NCBI RefSeq assembly: GCF_000350525.1
Contig: NZ_AOCN01000008.1
Location: 82,483 to 146,482, forward strand
From: Leucobacter salsicius M1-8
Lineage (GTDB): Bacteria > Actinomycetota > Actinomycetes > Actinomycetales > Microbacteriaceae
Length of the DNA: 64,000 nucleotides
Direction of reading: 5' to 3'
Shown here: piece after piece, positions 1 through 8,988 of the stretch
Numbering within the stretch: position 1 is the stretch's first letter
Layout of the letters: each line of letters starts with the position of its first letter
Notes under the pieces: model-generated
Databases searched by the model: none
Told to the model about the DNA's origin: nothing
What the model saw: only the letters and a program-made list of their open reading frames with translations
Translations under genes and position numbers: made by a program

Positions 1-47
1 CAATGATTACAGTTTCAGTCACGATATTGCCTTCTGGAGTTAGTCAA

Positions 48-1232
48 TTACTGGGTTGGCGGGACAAAGAAGCCTTGATTGAGCACCATCAAGTCGTCTT
101 TCGTAAGGTCATGGATTGAGGCCTTCCCAATGCCATACAACGTTTCACGAATGCCGTTCTTCAGGATGTCGAGGACTTCGTATACCCCCGCTTCGCCTGA
201 GACAGCCAGCCCGTACAAGTAAGCCCGTCCAATGAAGACAGCCTTCGCCCCAAGAGCAACTGCCTTCACCACGTCAGACCCACGCCGGATACCTCCGTCC
301 GCCATAACATCCACTTGGTCTCCGACGGCGTCCACGATGTAGGGAAGGTATCTCAGCGGCGAAGGGCTGCCATCAATGTTGTTGCCACCGTGGTTCGAGA
401 TAGATATGGCATCGGCGCCCAGATCTACCGCGAGCTTTGCGTCCTTGATGGTATTGATACCCTTCACCATGAAGGGACCTCCCCAAAGCTCACGGATCCA
501 TTTGATGTCGTCCCAAGTCGGGGCAGGAGTCCGCTCAAACTCACCCCAGGCTGCCCCGAAATACGGCACGTCGTTTTTGTCTCTGCCCCAAAGGTTGGGC
601 ACCTTTACATCCGGTATACGCCCCCGGATAAGGAACTCAGAAAGCCAGCGCGGTCGTGCGATCGCGGCAGGTGCAAAACTGGCCATCGTTTTCAGACCCA
701 TGTTCGACGGAGGCGCCGGCGGCACGCCCCAATCACGGCGCGGTGTATGTGACCAGTCAAGCGTCACAATGAGCCCTTTTGCTCCTTGTTCTTTTGCATC
801 CATGACACGCTTTTCAATGTCAGCTTTGGACCCAACCCAATAGAGCTGAAAGAAAATGTCCTGGTTCACTTTGAGAAGGTCGGTCAACGGATCAGTGGCC
901 CATGAGCTGAGACCCATCGCAGTACCTTGGCGGGCAGCTGCCGAGGCAGCTGCAACTTCACCGCCAGGGTGAATGGCTTGAGCACCAACCGGTGAAACGA
1001 TAACTGGAAAGTCAATCTTGGTACCCATGATCGATGTACTCATATCGAATGAGGTGGGTCGGTTAAAGATCGTCGGAGAGAACCCCAACTCATCGAATGC
1101 GCGTACATTATCAGCCGGAGTGAGGCCCTTCTCATTGCCGGCCTTTACTGCGAGCCACACAGGCTTGGGTAGGCGACGTTTGGCCATGCGTTCAGCCTCA
1201 GCAAGGTTCTTGAAAGGAACTCGAGTGCTCAT
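48..1232 (-). CDS. MftD-like FMN-dependent alpha-hydroxy-acid oxidizing protein
   Basis: 394 aa, full length for the FMN-dependent alpha-hydroxy-acid dehydrogenase (glycolate oxidase/lactate dehydrogenase) fold. Visible family landmarks are LIVTLDW, the SNHGGN segment with the active-site His, and MADGGIRRGSDVVKA, the phosphate-binding part of the TIM barrel. The N-terminus (KRRLPKPVWLAVKAGNEKGLT) and overall pattern resemble MftD, the flavoprotein that oxidatively deaminates a mycofactocin precursor, more than lactate oxidases. No mftA/B/C/E/F gene is present in the window, although the left flank is not visible, so mycofactocin work is unproven. It is divergent from a PLP decarboxylase gene across a 215-bp AT-rich intergenic region. 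Its GC content is visibly lower than in the genes after 3 kb. Family assignment is sure; substrate is unknown. Confidence 0.8.
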   Translation of the reverse strand: MSTRVPFKNLAEAERMAKRRLPKPVWLAVKAGNEKGLTPADNVRAFDELGFSPTIFNRPTSFDMSTSIMGTKIDFPVIVSPVGAQAIHPGGEVAAASAAARQGTAMGLSSWATDPLTDLLKVNQDIFFQLYWVGSKADIEKRVMDAKEQGAKGLIVTLDWSHTPRRDWGVPPAPPSNMGLKTMASFAPAAIARPRWLSEFLIRGRIPDVKVPNLWGRDKNDVPYFGAAWGEFERTPAPTWDDIKWIRELWGGPFMVKGINTIKDAKLAVDLGADAISISNHGGNNIDGSPSPLRYLPYIVDAVGDQVDVMADGGIRRGSDVVKAVALGAKAVFIGRAYLYGLAVSGEAGVYEVLDILKNGIRETLYGIGKASIHDLTKDDLMVLNQGFFVPPTQ

Positions 1233-1447
1233 GTCTTGCTTATCTCCATTGATCTAATACGTGGCGACCAGAGTCGCTTCGACGGCTTCGTCTTCCCCAC
1301 ACTTCATCGAACAAACATTAGATTCAGGTGGCCTGATGACAACTATCTACTATTAGTTAGAGTTTTTCAAGACCTACATTTGCTTGAGAACGTTCTGAAA
1401 TGTAACATTTGTGAAACTAGGTGTTGTTCCAACGATGGAGGCCAGCA
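1233..1447. promoter_or_regulatory. divergent promoter region with two perfect dyads
   Basis: AT-rich region between two divergent genes. It contains a perfect 10-bp palindrome AGAACGTTCT at 1387-1396 and, directly beside it, AAATGT-A-ACATTT (6-bp arms, 1-bp centre) at 1398-1410. Both lie 37 to 60 bp before the decarboxylase start. They look like regulator binding sites, but no regulator gene is adjacent in the window and the regulator is not identified. Confidence 0.45.
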
Positions 1448-2953
1448 ATGACGCGCACACCACTAGACCAGTCGACCACTCCCTATGCCAGCGCACTTCA
1501 GGCGCAGGCAGCAAAGGTATCCGTCAACCTCATGGTCCCGGGCCACGGCGCAACTTCCGAGGGGCTCGCATCAGAGCTCGCAGACTTTTGTGGCGAGCGG
1601 GCGCTAGCCCTCGATATTCCACCGCTGATCAACGGCATCGATGTCGGGCCAGCTTCTCCGCTCGTCCAGGCCACGGAGTTGGCTGCTGAAGCATGGGGGG
1701 CCCAGAAAACTTGGTTCTTGGCAAACGGCGCTTCACAAGCTAACCGCATGGCAGCTCTCGCCATTGCCGGCTTAGGTCGAGGAGACTCGGTCATCGCGCA
1801 ACGCAGTGCTCATTCCAGCTTTACCGACGGTGTAATCCTGGGAGATCTCCTTCCCCTCTTCGTTATCCCCAGCATCGACACGGCCCGCGGGATCAACCAC
1901 GGCGTGCATCCCGATGCTCTGCATAGTGCTCTCACCAGCGCAGAGAATGATGGCATCCCGGTCTCAGCCGTCTACATCATCAGCCCAAGCTATTTCGGCG
2001 CTGTCGCCGATGTGACAGGGCTCTCCCGCGTCGCCCATGAGCATGGCGTACCACTTGTCGTTGACGGGGCTTGGGGTCCACATTTTGGTTTTCATGAGGA
2101 TCTCCCTGAGTCACCCACACGTCTAGGAGCAGATCTCACTGTTTCAAGCACGCACAAACTGGCAGGCAGCCTCACTCAATCAGCTATGCTCCACCTCAGC
2201 GACGGACCCTTCGCCAACCGGCTCCTTCCACTCCTGGAACGGGCCTACATGACCACTCAAACCACGAGTCCAAGCGCGCTTCTCCTCGGATCTTTGGACA
2301 TTGCGCGACGCTCGATGGCGACGGGGCACGACCTCATTGGAGCTAGCATCGTTGAAGTCGAAAAGTTCAGGGATCAAGTGCGCGCCAGCGACACATACAC
2401 AATCATCTCTGACGGTTTCTCCGATTTTGATGACATCATCGCCCATGATCCCATGCGCGTATCAATCGATGTGTCTGCAACAGGTTTGAGCGGGCACAAG
2501 ATTCGCGACATTCTTGATTCCGAGTTCGATATTCATCTTGAGATCTCAACTGCTCAAGCCGTCGTAGCTTTCATCGGCCCCGGCAAATTTCCTGATCTCA
2601 ATCGCTTCGCCAATGCGTTGCTTGAGATAGCGAGTCGTCTTGATCCTCACCAGGTCCCGCCGGCACTAGATTTTCCCCCGTTACCCCAGCCTGGGCCGAT
2701 GATCATGCGACCGAGAGCAGCTTACTTCTCGCAGTATGTGACGATACCGGCGGATCAGGCAGCCGGGCGTGTGTCTGCAGACGCGCTGGCCGCCTATCCG
2801 CCCGGCATCCCCAATGTCATTCCTGGCGAGGCAATCACTCCGGACATGATTAAGTTCCTTCAGCAGGTAGCAGCCTCGCCGATCGGCTATGTCCGTGGAG
2901 CTCTCGACAGCAAAGTCTCACACTTCCGAGTCGTAATCGAACCGGGAGAGTAG
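1448..2953 (+). CDS. PLP-dependent Orn/Lys/Arg decarboxylase family protein
   Basis: 501 aa from ATG 1448, chosen because GGAG lies about six bases upstream; an in-frame ATG at 1421 lacks such a site. Fold-type I decarboxylase of the Orn/Lys/Arg family without the N-terminal wing domain, as in short actinobacterial and Bacillus-type members. PGHG near residue 31, the cofactor region WFLANGASQ, VDGAWGPHFGF and STHKLAGSLTQSAM (the Lys that should form the Schiff base) are all in the expected order. Predicted to decarboxylate a basic amino acid or related substrate to an amine in the cytoplasm. The exact substrate cannot be read from sequence. The divergent neighbour is an MftD-like flavoenzyme, so joint amine or amino-acid catabolism is possible but is inference. 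Confidence 0.8.
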   Translation: MTRTPLDQSTTPYASALQAQAAKVSVNLMVPGHGATSEGLASELADFCGERALALDIPPLINGIDVGPASPLVQATELAAEAWGAQKTWFLANGASQANRMAALAIAGLGRGDSVIAQRSAHSSFTDGVILGDLLPLFVIPSIDTARGINHGVHPDALHSALTSAENDGIPVSAVYIISPSYFGAVADVTGLSRVAHEHGVPLVVDGAWGPHFGFHEDLPESPTRLGADLTVSSTHKLAGSLTQSAMLHLSDGPFANRLLPLLERAYMTTQTTSPSALLLGSLDIARRSMATGHDLIGASIVEVEKFRDQVRASDTYTIISDGFSDFDDIIAHDPMRVSIDVSATGLSGHKIRDILDSEFDIHLEISTAQAVVAFIGPGKFPDLNRFANALLEIASRLDPHQVPPALDFPPLPQPGPMIMRPRAAYFSQYVTIPADQAAGRVSADALAAYPPGIPNVIPGEAITPDMIKFLQQVAASPIGYVRGALDSKVSHFRVVIEPGE

Positions 2954-3061
2954 CTACACAGCTCGGCGACACAGACGCCGGCTCGGCCCGTGTCCAGAGC
3001 ACAAGGCAGTTGTTAAGGCCCCCCGGTAGAGTTGGGAACACTACAATCTGGGGAGACATTA

Positions 3062-3508
3062 ATGCGGGTGGCAGCAGCTTTTCTGGCGGACGCGGCGAAT
3101 GTGCGCGAGGGTACGCTCGGCGTGCTCTCGGGGTTCATCAACACGATCAACCGCGAGGAGTTTCCCGCACCACTCGGGGCCGCCCTCGTAGTGGTCGTCG
3201 AGTACGACGAGACCGAGGCCCGACGCGGCGAGCAGCAACGCACGTTCAGGGCTCGCTGCGAGCCCGCGGTCGGTGGCGCCGAGATCTTCAATCTCGACGG
3301 CACGTTCAGCCTCGGCGCCTCGAGCGATGCGTTTGGCTACATTCCGATGGTGTTCTCGCTGCACGAGGTCGAGGTCCCCATGACCGGCAGCTACCGCATC
3401 GTCTTCGAAGGCGAAGGGCTTGAACGTGTCGACGTGCGGTTCTACGCCAACGCGACCAATCTGCCAGATCTCGACGACGAGCTGGCCCCCAATAGCGACT
3501 CTGAATAG
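3062..3508 (+). CDS. DUF6941-like protein
   Basis: 148 aa from ATG 3062, with GGGGAG six bases upstream; the longer reading from 3032 lacks a ribosome site. The N-terminal pattern (AAFLADAANVREGTLGVLSGFINTI) resembles the DUF6941 family, small cytoplasmic proteins with a predicted beta-rich core and unknown function. No signal peptide, membrane segment or catalytic motif is seen. The C-terminus is acidic (DLDDELAPNSDSE). It is followed 42 bp later by a HAD phosphatase and then glycerate kinase on the same strand, so it may be the first gene of a three-gene transcription unit. No function is proposed. Confidence 0.7.
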   Translation: MRVAAAFLADAANVREGTLGVLSGFINTINREEFPAPLGAALVVVVEYDETEARRGEQQRTFRARCEPAVGGAEIFNLDGTFSLGASSDAFGYIPMVFSLHEVEVPMTGSYRIVFEGEGLERVDVRFYANATNLPDLDDELAPNSDSE

Positions 3509-3550
3509 CAGCGCCAGCGACGCCAGCAGCGCCAGCCACCATCGAAGAAA

Positions 3551-4369
3551 GTGACCTCCCCCACCACCATGACCGCGTCAGTTCCCCTGCCAGTACCGCA
3601 AGCACTGCCTGCCCTCGTCGCATTCGACCTCGACGACACCCTCGCCCCCTCGAAGTCCCCGGCGCCCGAGCGCATCCTCGCGGCCCTCGCAGGTCTGCTC
3701 AAGCGCACGAGCGTCGCGGTGATCTCGGGCGGCAACTTCGAGCAGTTTGAGATGCAGCTGGTGTCGCGGCTCGACGCGTACGCCGACCTCGACGAGTCCG
3801 ATCTCGAGCGCCTGCACCTGCTGCCCACCTGCGGAACCCGCTACGAGCGCCGCGAAGACGGCCGCTGGGTCACGGTCTACCAGGAGAGCCTCACCACAGA
3901 CGAGCGCGACCGCGCCCTCACCGCACTGCGTGAGGAGGCCGAACGCCTGAACCTCTGGGAAACCGAGACCTGGGGCGACGTGTTGGAGGATCGCGGCTCG
4001 CAGGTCACGTTCTCGGCTCTCGGCCAGCGCGCCCCCGTCGCAGACAAGGCCAAGTGGGATCCCACGGGCGACAAGAAAAACACCTTGCGCGCGGCCGTCG
4101 CCGACCGGCTCCCCGACCTTGAGGTGCGCAGCGGTGGTTCGACATCGGTCGACATCACGCGTCGCGGCATCGACAAGGCGTACGGCATGCGCAAACTCGA
4201 AACGCTCACCGGCATTGCGCTCGACGACATGCTCTTCATCGGCGACCGTCTCGACCCCGACGGCAACGATTACCCCGTCAAGGCGATGGGCGTCGCATGC
4301 CATGCGGTCGACGGCTGGGAGGACACCGCCGCCTATCTCGAGCAGCTGCTCGCGGCGACCGCCGCGTAA
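3551..4369 (+). CDS. HAD-IIB family hydrolase, phosphomannomutase-like
   Basis: 272 aa. HAD motif I FDLDDTLAPSK is near residue 30 (nucleophile DxD), motif II ISGGNFEQF near residue 58, and motif IV FIGDRLDPDGND near residue 234, with a cap insert between them. Spacing and the ISGGN segment match HAD subfamily IIB, which includes eukaryote-type phosphomannomutase and sugar phosphatases. The start is a GTG at 3551; an in-frame ATG at 3569 is an alternative and neither has a strong ribosome site. It is only four bases upstream of the glycerate kinase gene, so the two are likely co-transcribed. Substrate is not determinable from sequence. Confidence 0.8.
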   Translation: MTSPTTMTASVPLPVPQALPALVAFDLDDTLAPSKSPAPERILAALAGLLKRTSVAVISGGNFEQFEMQLVSRLDAYADLDESDLERLHLLPTCGTRYERREDGRWVTVYQESLTTDERDRALTALREEAERLNLWETETWGDVLEDRGSQVTFSALGQRAPVADKAKWDPTGDKKNTLRAAVADRLPDLEVRSGGSTSVDITRRGIDKAYGMRKLETLTGIALDDMLFIGDRLDPDGNDYPVKAMGVACHAVDGWEDTAAYLEQLLAATAA

Positions 4370-4373
4370 TTCC

Positions 4374-5528
4374 GTGCGCATCGTCATCGCCCCCGACAAG
4401 TTCAAGGGTTCGCTGAGTGCTGACGCGGTTTGCGCTCACCTCGCGGCCGGCATCACGGCCGCACTGCCGGGAGCCCGCATCGATGTCGCGCCCATGGCCG
4501 ACGGCGGCGAGGGAACGCTCGACGCCGCCATTTCGGCGGGCTTCGAGCGCATAACCCGCACGGTGGCGGGGCCGCTCGGGGCCCCGGTGCGCGCGAGCTT
4601 CGCGCTGCGCCAGGGCACCGGCTCGCAGCCCGGCGAAGCGGTGATCGAGCTTGCGACGGCCTCGGGGCTGCTGCTCATCGATGCGCCGGATCGCCTCCCG
4701 CTCGCCGCCCACACGCGTGGCACCGGCGAACTCATCACGGCTGCCCTCGATGCGGGGGCACGCCGCATCGTGCTCGCCGTGGGAGGCAGCGCCTCGACCG
4801 ATGGCGGAACGGGCATGCTCCGGGCACTCGGCGCCAGCTTTCTCGATTCCTCGGGGCAACCGCTACTAGACGGGGGCGGAGACCTCCCTCGACTCCACAA
4901 CATCGACTGGTCGGGTCTCGATCCGCGCATTCTCGATACGGAGTTCGTGCTCGCGACCGACGTCGATCACGTGCTCACTGGGCCTCACGGGGCGGCTCGG
5001 GTCTTCGCCCCGCAAAAGGGTGCCACGCCCGACGAGGTCGAACTACTCGAGCACGGGCTCGTGCGCCTCGCCGCGGTCCTGCGGAAGCAGTTCCCCGAGG
5101 GTCCGGATCTCGCGCAAGCCCCCGGATCCGGTGCCGCGGGTGGGGTCGGTTTTGGCGCAATGGCGGCGCTTGGCGCCGCCCGCCGCCCCGGGGTCGACGT
5201 CGTAGCCGAGGTAACCGGGCTCCCGCGCCTCATGCAGTGCGCAGATCTTGTCATTACGGGCGAGGGCTCGTTCGATGCCCAGAGCCTCGGCGGCAAAACT
5301 CCGGTGGGGGTGCTGCGCCTCGCGCAGGCTGCCGGGGTGCCCGCAATCCTCGTAACCGGGCGCAACCTGCTCTCCGACACGGAGCGGCAAGCGACCGGGT
5401 TTCTCGCGAGCTATGCGATCGCAGATCGCGATCCGGATCCTGACTCGTGCATGAACTACGCCGCACGCTATCTCGAGCAGATCGGCACGGAGATTGGCAC
5501 CGAGATCGGTCGTACGCTCGCCGGTTAG
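4374..5528 (+). CDS. glycerate kinase (family GK-I)
   Basis: 384 aa from GTG 4374, giving the canonical N-terminus MRIVIAPDKFKGSLSA and the normal family length. Conserved stretches MADGGEGTLDA, GSASTDGGTGMLRALGA and TGEGSFDAQSLGGKTP identify glycerate kinase of the GarK/GlxK class, which phosphorylates D-glycerate to 2-phosphoglycerate using ATP. Earlier in-frame starts overlap the HAD gene and would add unrelated sequence. The HAD gene ends four bases upstream. An 8-residue duplication near the C-terminus (IGTEIGTEIG) is a small local repeat. A strong hairpin follows the gene. Confidence 0.9.
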   Translation: MRIVIAPDKFKGSLSADAVCAHLAAGITAALPGARIDVAPMADGGEGTLDAAISAGFERITRTVAGPLGAPVRASFALRQGTGSQPGEAVIELATASGLLLIDAPDRLPLAAHTRGTGELITAALDAGARRIVLAVGGSASTDGGTGMLRALGASFLDSSGQPLLDGGGDLPRLHNIDWSGLDPRILDTEFVLATDVDHVLTGPHGAARVFAPQKGATPDEVELLEHGLVRLAAVLRKQFPEGPDLAQAPGSGAAGGVGFGAMAALGAARRPGVDVVAEVTGLPRLMQCADLVITGEGSFDAQSLGGKTPVGVLRLAQAAGVPAILVTGRNLLSDTERQATGFLASYAIADRDPDPDSCMNYAARYLEQIGTEIGTEIGRTLAG

Positions 5529-5582
5529 CGAACAGGTTCAGTGCGGCGGCTCACGCCATGCTCACGAGTCACTATCGAAATG

Positions 5583-5624
5583 ACGAGAGGGTATCCAAAT
5601 CGCGTGATTTGGATACCCTCTCGT
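5583..5624. terminator. bidirectional terminator between glycerate kinase and mqo
   Basis: Perfect 19-bp stem (ACGAGAGGGTATCCAAATC with its complement) and a 4-base loop; a G-T pair then extends it to GAAAT/ATTTC. It lies between convergent stop codons at 5528 and 5676 and is followed by TTATTT. Confidence 0.85.
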
Positions 5625-5675
5625 TATTTCAGTACGTTCTCGTGGAACGCAACCGCAGTCGTGCGGCTTGCAAGA

Positions 5676-7172
5676 CTACTTCGCGTCGACCTCGACCGGG
5701 GTCAGGCCGAGCACCTCAGCGGTGTGCGCGAGCGAGGCCTGTGCGCCTGCCAGGTCGCTGTTGAGGCCCTTGCCGAACGCGGGGATCTGATCCTTGAAGG
5801 TCTTCTTCCACTGCCTCTCGAACTGCTCGGGGAAGCACTTCGCCAGCACGCCGAGCATGGCGTGCACTGCGGTCGAGGCGCCGGGCGATGCTCCGAGCAG
5901 ACCCGAGATGGTGCCCTCGCCACCGACGATGACCTCGGTGCCAAACTGCAGAACGCCACCCTTTTCGGGATCGTTCTTCATGACCTGTACGCGCTGACCG
6001 GCGGTGATCATCTTCCAGTCACTCGTCTGAGCGCCCGGCATGTACTGGCGCAGCGTGTCCATCTGCTTCTCGCGGCTCGCGAAGACCTCGGATACGAGGT
6101 ACTTCTCGAGCGAGAATTCGGTCAGGCCCACCTTGATCATGGGGCCCAGGTTGTGTGCGCGGATCGAGCCGGGCAGATCCCACCACGAGCCACGCTTGAG
6201 GAAGTTGGGGCTGAAGCCAGCGTAGGGCCCGAAGAGGATGCTCTTCTTGCCATCGATCACGCGGGTGTCGAGGTGCGGTACCGACATCGGGGGCGCACCC
6301 ACCGCAGCCTTGCCGTATACCTTGGCGTCGTGCTGGGCGACGATCTCGGGGTCGTCACACATCAGGAACTTGCCACTGATGGGGAACCCGCCGAAACCCT
6401 TGATCTCGGGGATGCCCGAGCTCTGCAGCAGCGGCAGTGCGCCGCCGCCGGCACCGACGAAGACAAACTTCGCGTTGACGACGTTGGTGCCGTAGCCCGA
6501 GCGGTTGCGGGTGAAGATGTCCCACGTGCCGTCTTCGCGGCGACGCAGCTTCTGTACCTCGGTGTTGAGGTTCACGCCTGCGCCCTGCTCGGACATGTGA
6601 TCGATGAGTTGACGGGTCAGCGCACCAAAGTCAACGTCGGTGCCACTCGTCGAGCGGGTAGCCGCGAACACGTCGTCCTTTGCGCGGCGGTCGATGAGCA
6701 GCGGTGCCCACTCGGCGATGACCTCGGGGTCGTCGCTGAACTCCATGTCGGAGAACAGCGGCTCGCTCTTGAGAATGTCAAAACGGCGGCGCAGGTATTC
6801 GACGTTCTCGGCGCCGCGCACAAACGTCATGTGCGGGGTCGAGTTAATGAAGGAGGAGGGCTCGCTGAGAATGCCGCGCTCGACGAGCGTTGACCACCAC
6901 TCGCGTGAGAGTTGGTACTGCTCGTTGATGTCGATGGCCTTGGCTGGCGACATGGCGCCGTCCTTGCCCTCGGGCATGTAGTTCAGCTCGCAGAGTGCTG
7001 CGTGGCCGGTGCCGGCGTTGTTCCAGCCGTTCGAGCTCTCCGTCGCGACCTCACTGAGGGACTCGAATACCTCAATGGTCCAGTCAGGCTGTACCTGCTG
7101 AATCAGGGTTCCGAGGGTGGCGCTCATGATGCCACCGCCAACAAGGGCGACGTCTACCGTGTTCTTACTCAC
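5676..7172 (-). CDS. mqo: malate:quinone oxidoreductase
   Basis: 498 aa, full length for Mqo. The N-terminal FAD-binding motif VGGGIMSATLG, the SNGWNNAGTGHAALCELNY segment and the C-terminal GEGTISGLLGASPGAST segment are diagnostic. Mqo is a membrane-associated FAD enzyme that oxidises L-malate to oxaloacetate and passes electrons to quinone, replacing or supplementing NAD malate dehydrogenase in the TCA cycle. The start is GTG 7172; the ribosome site is weak. radA lies 94 bp upstream on the same strand. Confidence 0.95.
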   Translation of the reverse strand: MSKNTVDVALVGGGIMSATLGTLIQQVQPDWTIEVFESLSEVATESSNGWNNAGTGHAALCELNYMPEGKDGAMSPAKAIDINEQYQLSREWWSTLVERGILSEPSSFINSTPHMTFVRGAENVEYLRRRFDILKSEPLFSDMEFSDDPEVIAEWAPLLIDRRAKDDVFAATRSTSGTDVDFGALTRQLIDHMSEQGAGVNLNTEVQKLRRREDGTWDIFTRNRSGYGTNVVNAKFVFVGAGGGALPLLQSSGIPEIKGFGGFPISGKFLMCDDPEIVAQHDAKVYGKAAVGAPPMSVPHLDTRVIDGKKSILFGPYAGFSPNFLKRGSWWDLPGSIRAHNLGPMIKVGLTEFSLEKYLVSEVFASREKQMDTLRQYMPGAQTSDWKMITAGQRVQVMKNDPEKGGVLQFGTEVIVGGEGTISGLLGASPGASTAVHAMLGVLAKCFPEQFERQWKKTFKDQIPAFGKGLNSDLAGAQASLAHTAEVLGLTPVEVDAK

Positions 7173-7266
7173 GATCTCTGAGTCTACTCGTCATTTCTGG
7201 GCTCGAGACCAAGTCTCTCGATTTCGAAATATTCTTGGGCCCGAACAGAATCCACATTGAGCCGGA

Positions 7267-8628
7267 TCATTCCTCCCCCTGACTCGACTTCTTATCGGTG
7301 CGCGTGGGCAAGTTGGCGGCAGCACACGCCCCTTCAATGGTTTCGGTTGCCGCCGCAATGACCTGCGTATAGCCGAGACGCTGCGCCTCACGACTGCGTT
7401 GCGCCTCACCGCTCACCGGTCGCACCTGGGCCGCCAGGCTCAGTTCACCGTACGCGGCGACGTTGCGCGCGAGGGGCACGTTCTTAAACGAGGAGAGGAT
7501 GGCAAAGGCGATCGCGAGATCGGCTGCCGGCTCAGAGAGTTTGATCCCACCCACGGTGGAAACATACACATCCTGGTCGTGCAGCTGCACCCCAAGGTGA
7601 CGTTCGAGCACCGCGAGAATCATGGCCACGCGTGATGGCTCGACACCACTCGTCACCCGACGCGGGTTAGGCGTCGAACTTTTGGCCACGAGCGCCTGCA
7701 CCTCAACGGGGAGCGCGCGCCGGCCGTCAATCATCACGGTCGGGCAGGTGCCACTCAGCACCTCGGTGCCGGTACTCAGAAACAGGCCGCTCGGGTCGGG
7801 CACCTCGGCGATGCCGCCGCCCGTCATCTCAAAGCAGCCAACCTCGTCGGTGGGGCCGTACCTGTTCTTCATACTGCGCAAGAACCGCAGCGCCGTGTGA
7901 CGGTCACCCTCAAAGTGACACACGACGTCAACGAGATGCTCGAGCAGCCTGGGCCCGGCAATCGAGCCGTCCTTCGTCACGTGGCCCACCAGAATCACAG
8001 GAATATCGCGTTCCTTCGCCACGCGAATCAACGCTGCCGCCACCTCGCGCACTTGTGAGGGGCCGCCTGGGGTGCCCTCAATCTGGTCGCTCGCGAGCGT
8101 TTGCACCGAGTCGACCACCACGAAGTGCGGCTTCACCTGGTCAATGTGCCCCAGCACGGTCGCGAGATCCGTTTCGCTCGCGAGGTAGAGCTCGTCGTGC
8201 AGCGCCCCGGTGCGCTCTGCGCGCAGCCGGATCTGCCCAGTCGATTCCTCACCGCTCGCGTACAGCACGCGCGCCCCCTGGCCGGCGACGTGCGCCGCGA
8301 CAGCGAGCAGCAGCGTGGACTTACCCACTCCAGGTTCCCCCGACAGCAATACGGCAGCGCCGGGAACGAGCCCACCGCCCAGCACGCGGTCCAGCTCCCC
8401 CACTCCCGTGGAGCGGTGGTGGGCCACGTGCCCGGTGAGTTCCGTGATGGGTCTGGCACGCCGCTCCTCAAGGGGTGCCGCGCTCGCGACGGTGCGGGCA
8501 AGCGTCGCACCCTTTCGCCCGCGCTCCTGCACGGTGCCCCACTGCTGGCATTCGCCACAGCGGCCCACCCACTTCGCCGCCTGCCACCCACACTCGGTGC
8601 ATGCGAACGCGTTCGTCGTTTTTGCCAT
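7267..8628 (-). CDS. radA: DNA repair protein RadA
   Basis: 453 aa. N-terminal four-cysteine zinc finger (C10, C13, C24, C27), RecA-like ATPase with Walker A GEPGVGKST, a KNRYGPTDEVG motif (the RadA KNRFG motif with Tyr for Phe), and a C-terminal Lon-protease-like domain. RadA is a branch-migration helicase acting in recombinational repair with RecA. Length and domain order are normal. A short serine-rich or charged C-terminal tail (TDKKSSQGEE) follows. Confidence 0.95.
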   Translation of the reverse strand: MAKTTNAFACTECGWQAAKWVGRCGECQQWGTVQERGRKGATLARTVASAAPLEERRARPITELTGHVAHHRSTGVGELDRVLGGGLVPGAAVLLSGEPGVGKSTLLLAVAAHVAGQGARVLYASGEESTGQIRLRAERTGALHDELYLASETDLATVLGHIDQVKPHFVVVDSVQTLASDQIEGTPGGPSQVREVAAALIRVAKERDIPVILVGHVTKDGSIAGPRLLEHLVDVVCHFEGDRHTALRFLRSMKNRYGPTDEVGCFEMTGGGIAEVPDPSGLFLSTGTEVLSGTCPTVMIDGRRALPVEVQALVAKSSTPNPRRVTSGVEPSRVAMILAVLERHLGVQLHDQDVYVSTVGGIKLSEPAADLAIAFAILSSFKNVPLARNVAAYGELSLAAQVRPVSGEAQRSREAQRLGYTQVIAAATETIEGACAAANLPTRTDKKSSQGEE

Positions 8629-8758
8629 GGCCAGAGCCTAACGCTGGCGTCTGACATTGCCGATGCGGGCCACCCCACCCTCCGCGCGACACGCCCGCAC
8701 ACAAGCACGAAGCCCCCTCGATTCGCACTCAACCCCACAATCACGTATTCTCTTTCTC

Positions 8759-8847
8759 GGTGACGTGTCCGAGCGGCCGAAGGTGCAACACTCGAAATGT
8801 TGTGTGGTTAATAGCCACCGTGGGTTCAAATCCCACCGTCACCGCCA
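8759..8847 (+). tRNA. tRNA-Ser (anticodon CGA)
   Basis: Acceptor stem GGTGACG/CGTCACC, long variable arm typical of class II tRNA, anticodon stem-loop CAACA-CTCGAAA-TGTTG with anticodon CGA, T-loop TTCAAAT, discriminator G and encoded CCA at 8845-8847. It decodes UCG. Confidence 0.95.
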
Positions 8848-8849
8848 CT

Positions 8850-8878
8850 GAAAACCCCCTGTCCCGCAGGGGGTTTTC
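8850..8878. terminator. terminator downstream of tRNA-Ser
   Basis: 12-bp perfect stem GAAAACCCCCTG with complement, 5-base loop, the right arm ending in TTTTC. It directly follows the tRNA CCA end. Confidence 0.9.
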
Positions 8879-8988
8879 TTCTACCCGGCGCCTGTCGCCA
8901 CAGGTGCGGTCTGCTTCAGCCCACATCTGGCACTCACTCCCGGGTCGCGATGACGCGCATGCGCCGATTCCGATACCGAGGAGACCAC

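Noticed and set aside
3578..4405. 275-residue minus-strand frame over the HAD gene
   Set aside because: It mirrors the HAD coding sequence in the opposite frame and shows no recognisable motif.
5541..6893. 450-residue open frame on the plus strand opposite mqo
   Set aside because: It is antisense to a complete, well-conserved Mqo gene, has no ribosome site or domain pattern and has the composition of a high-GC shadow frame.
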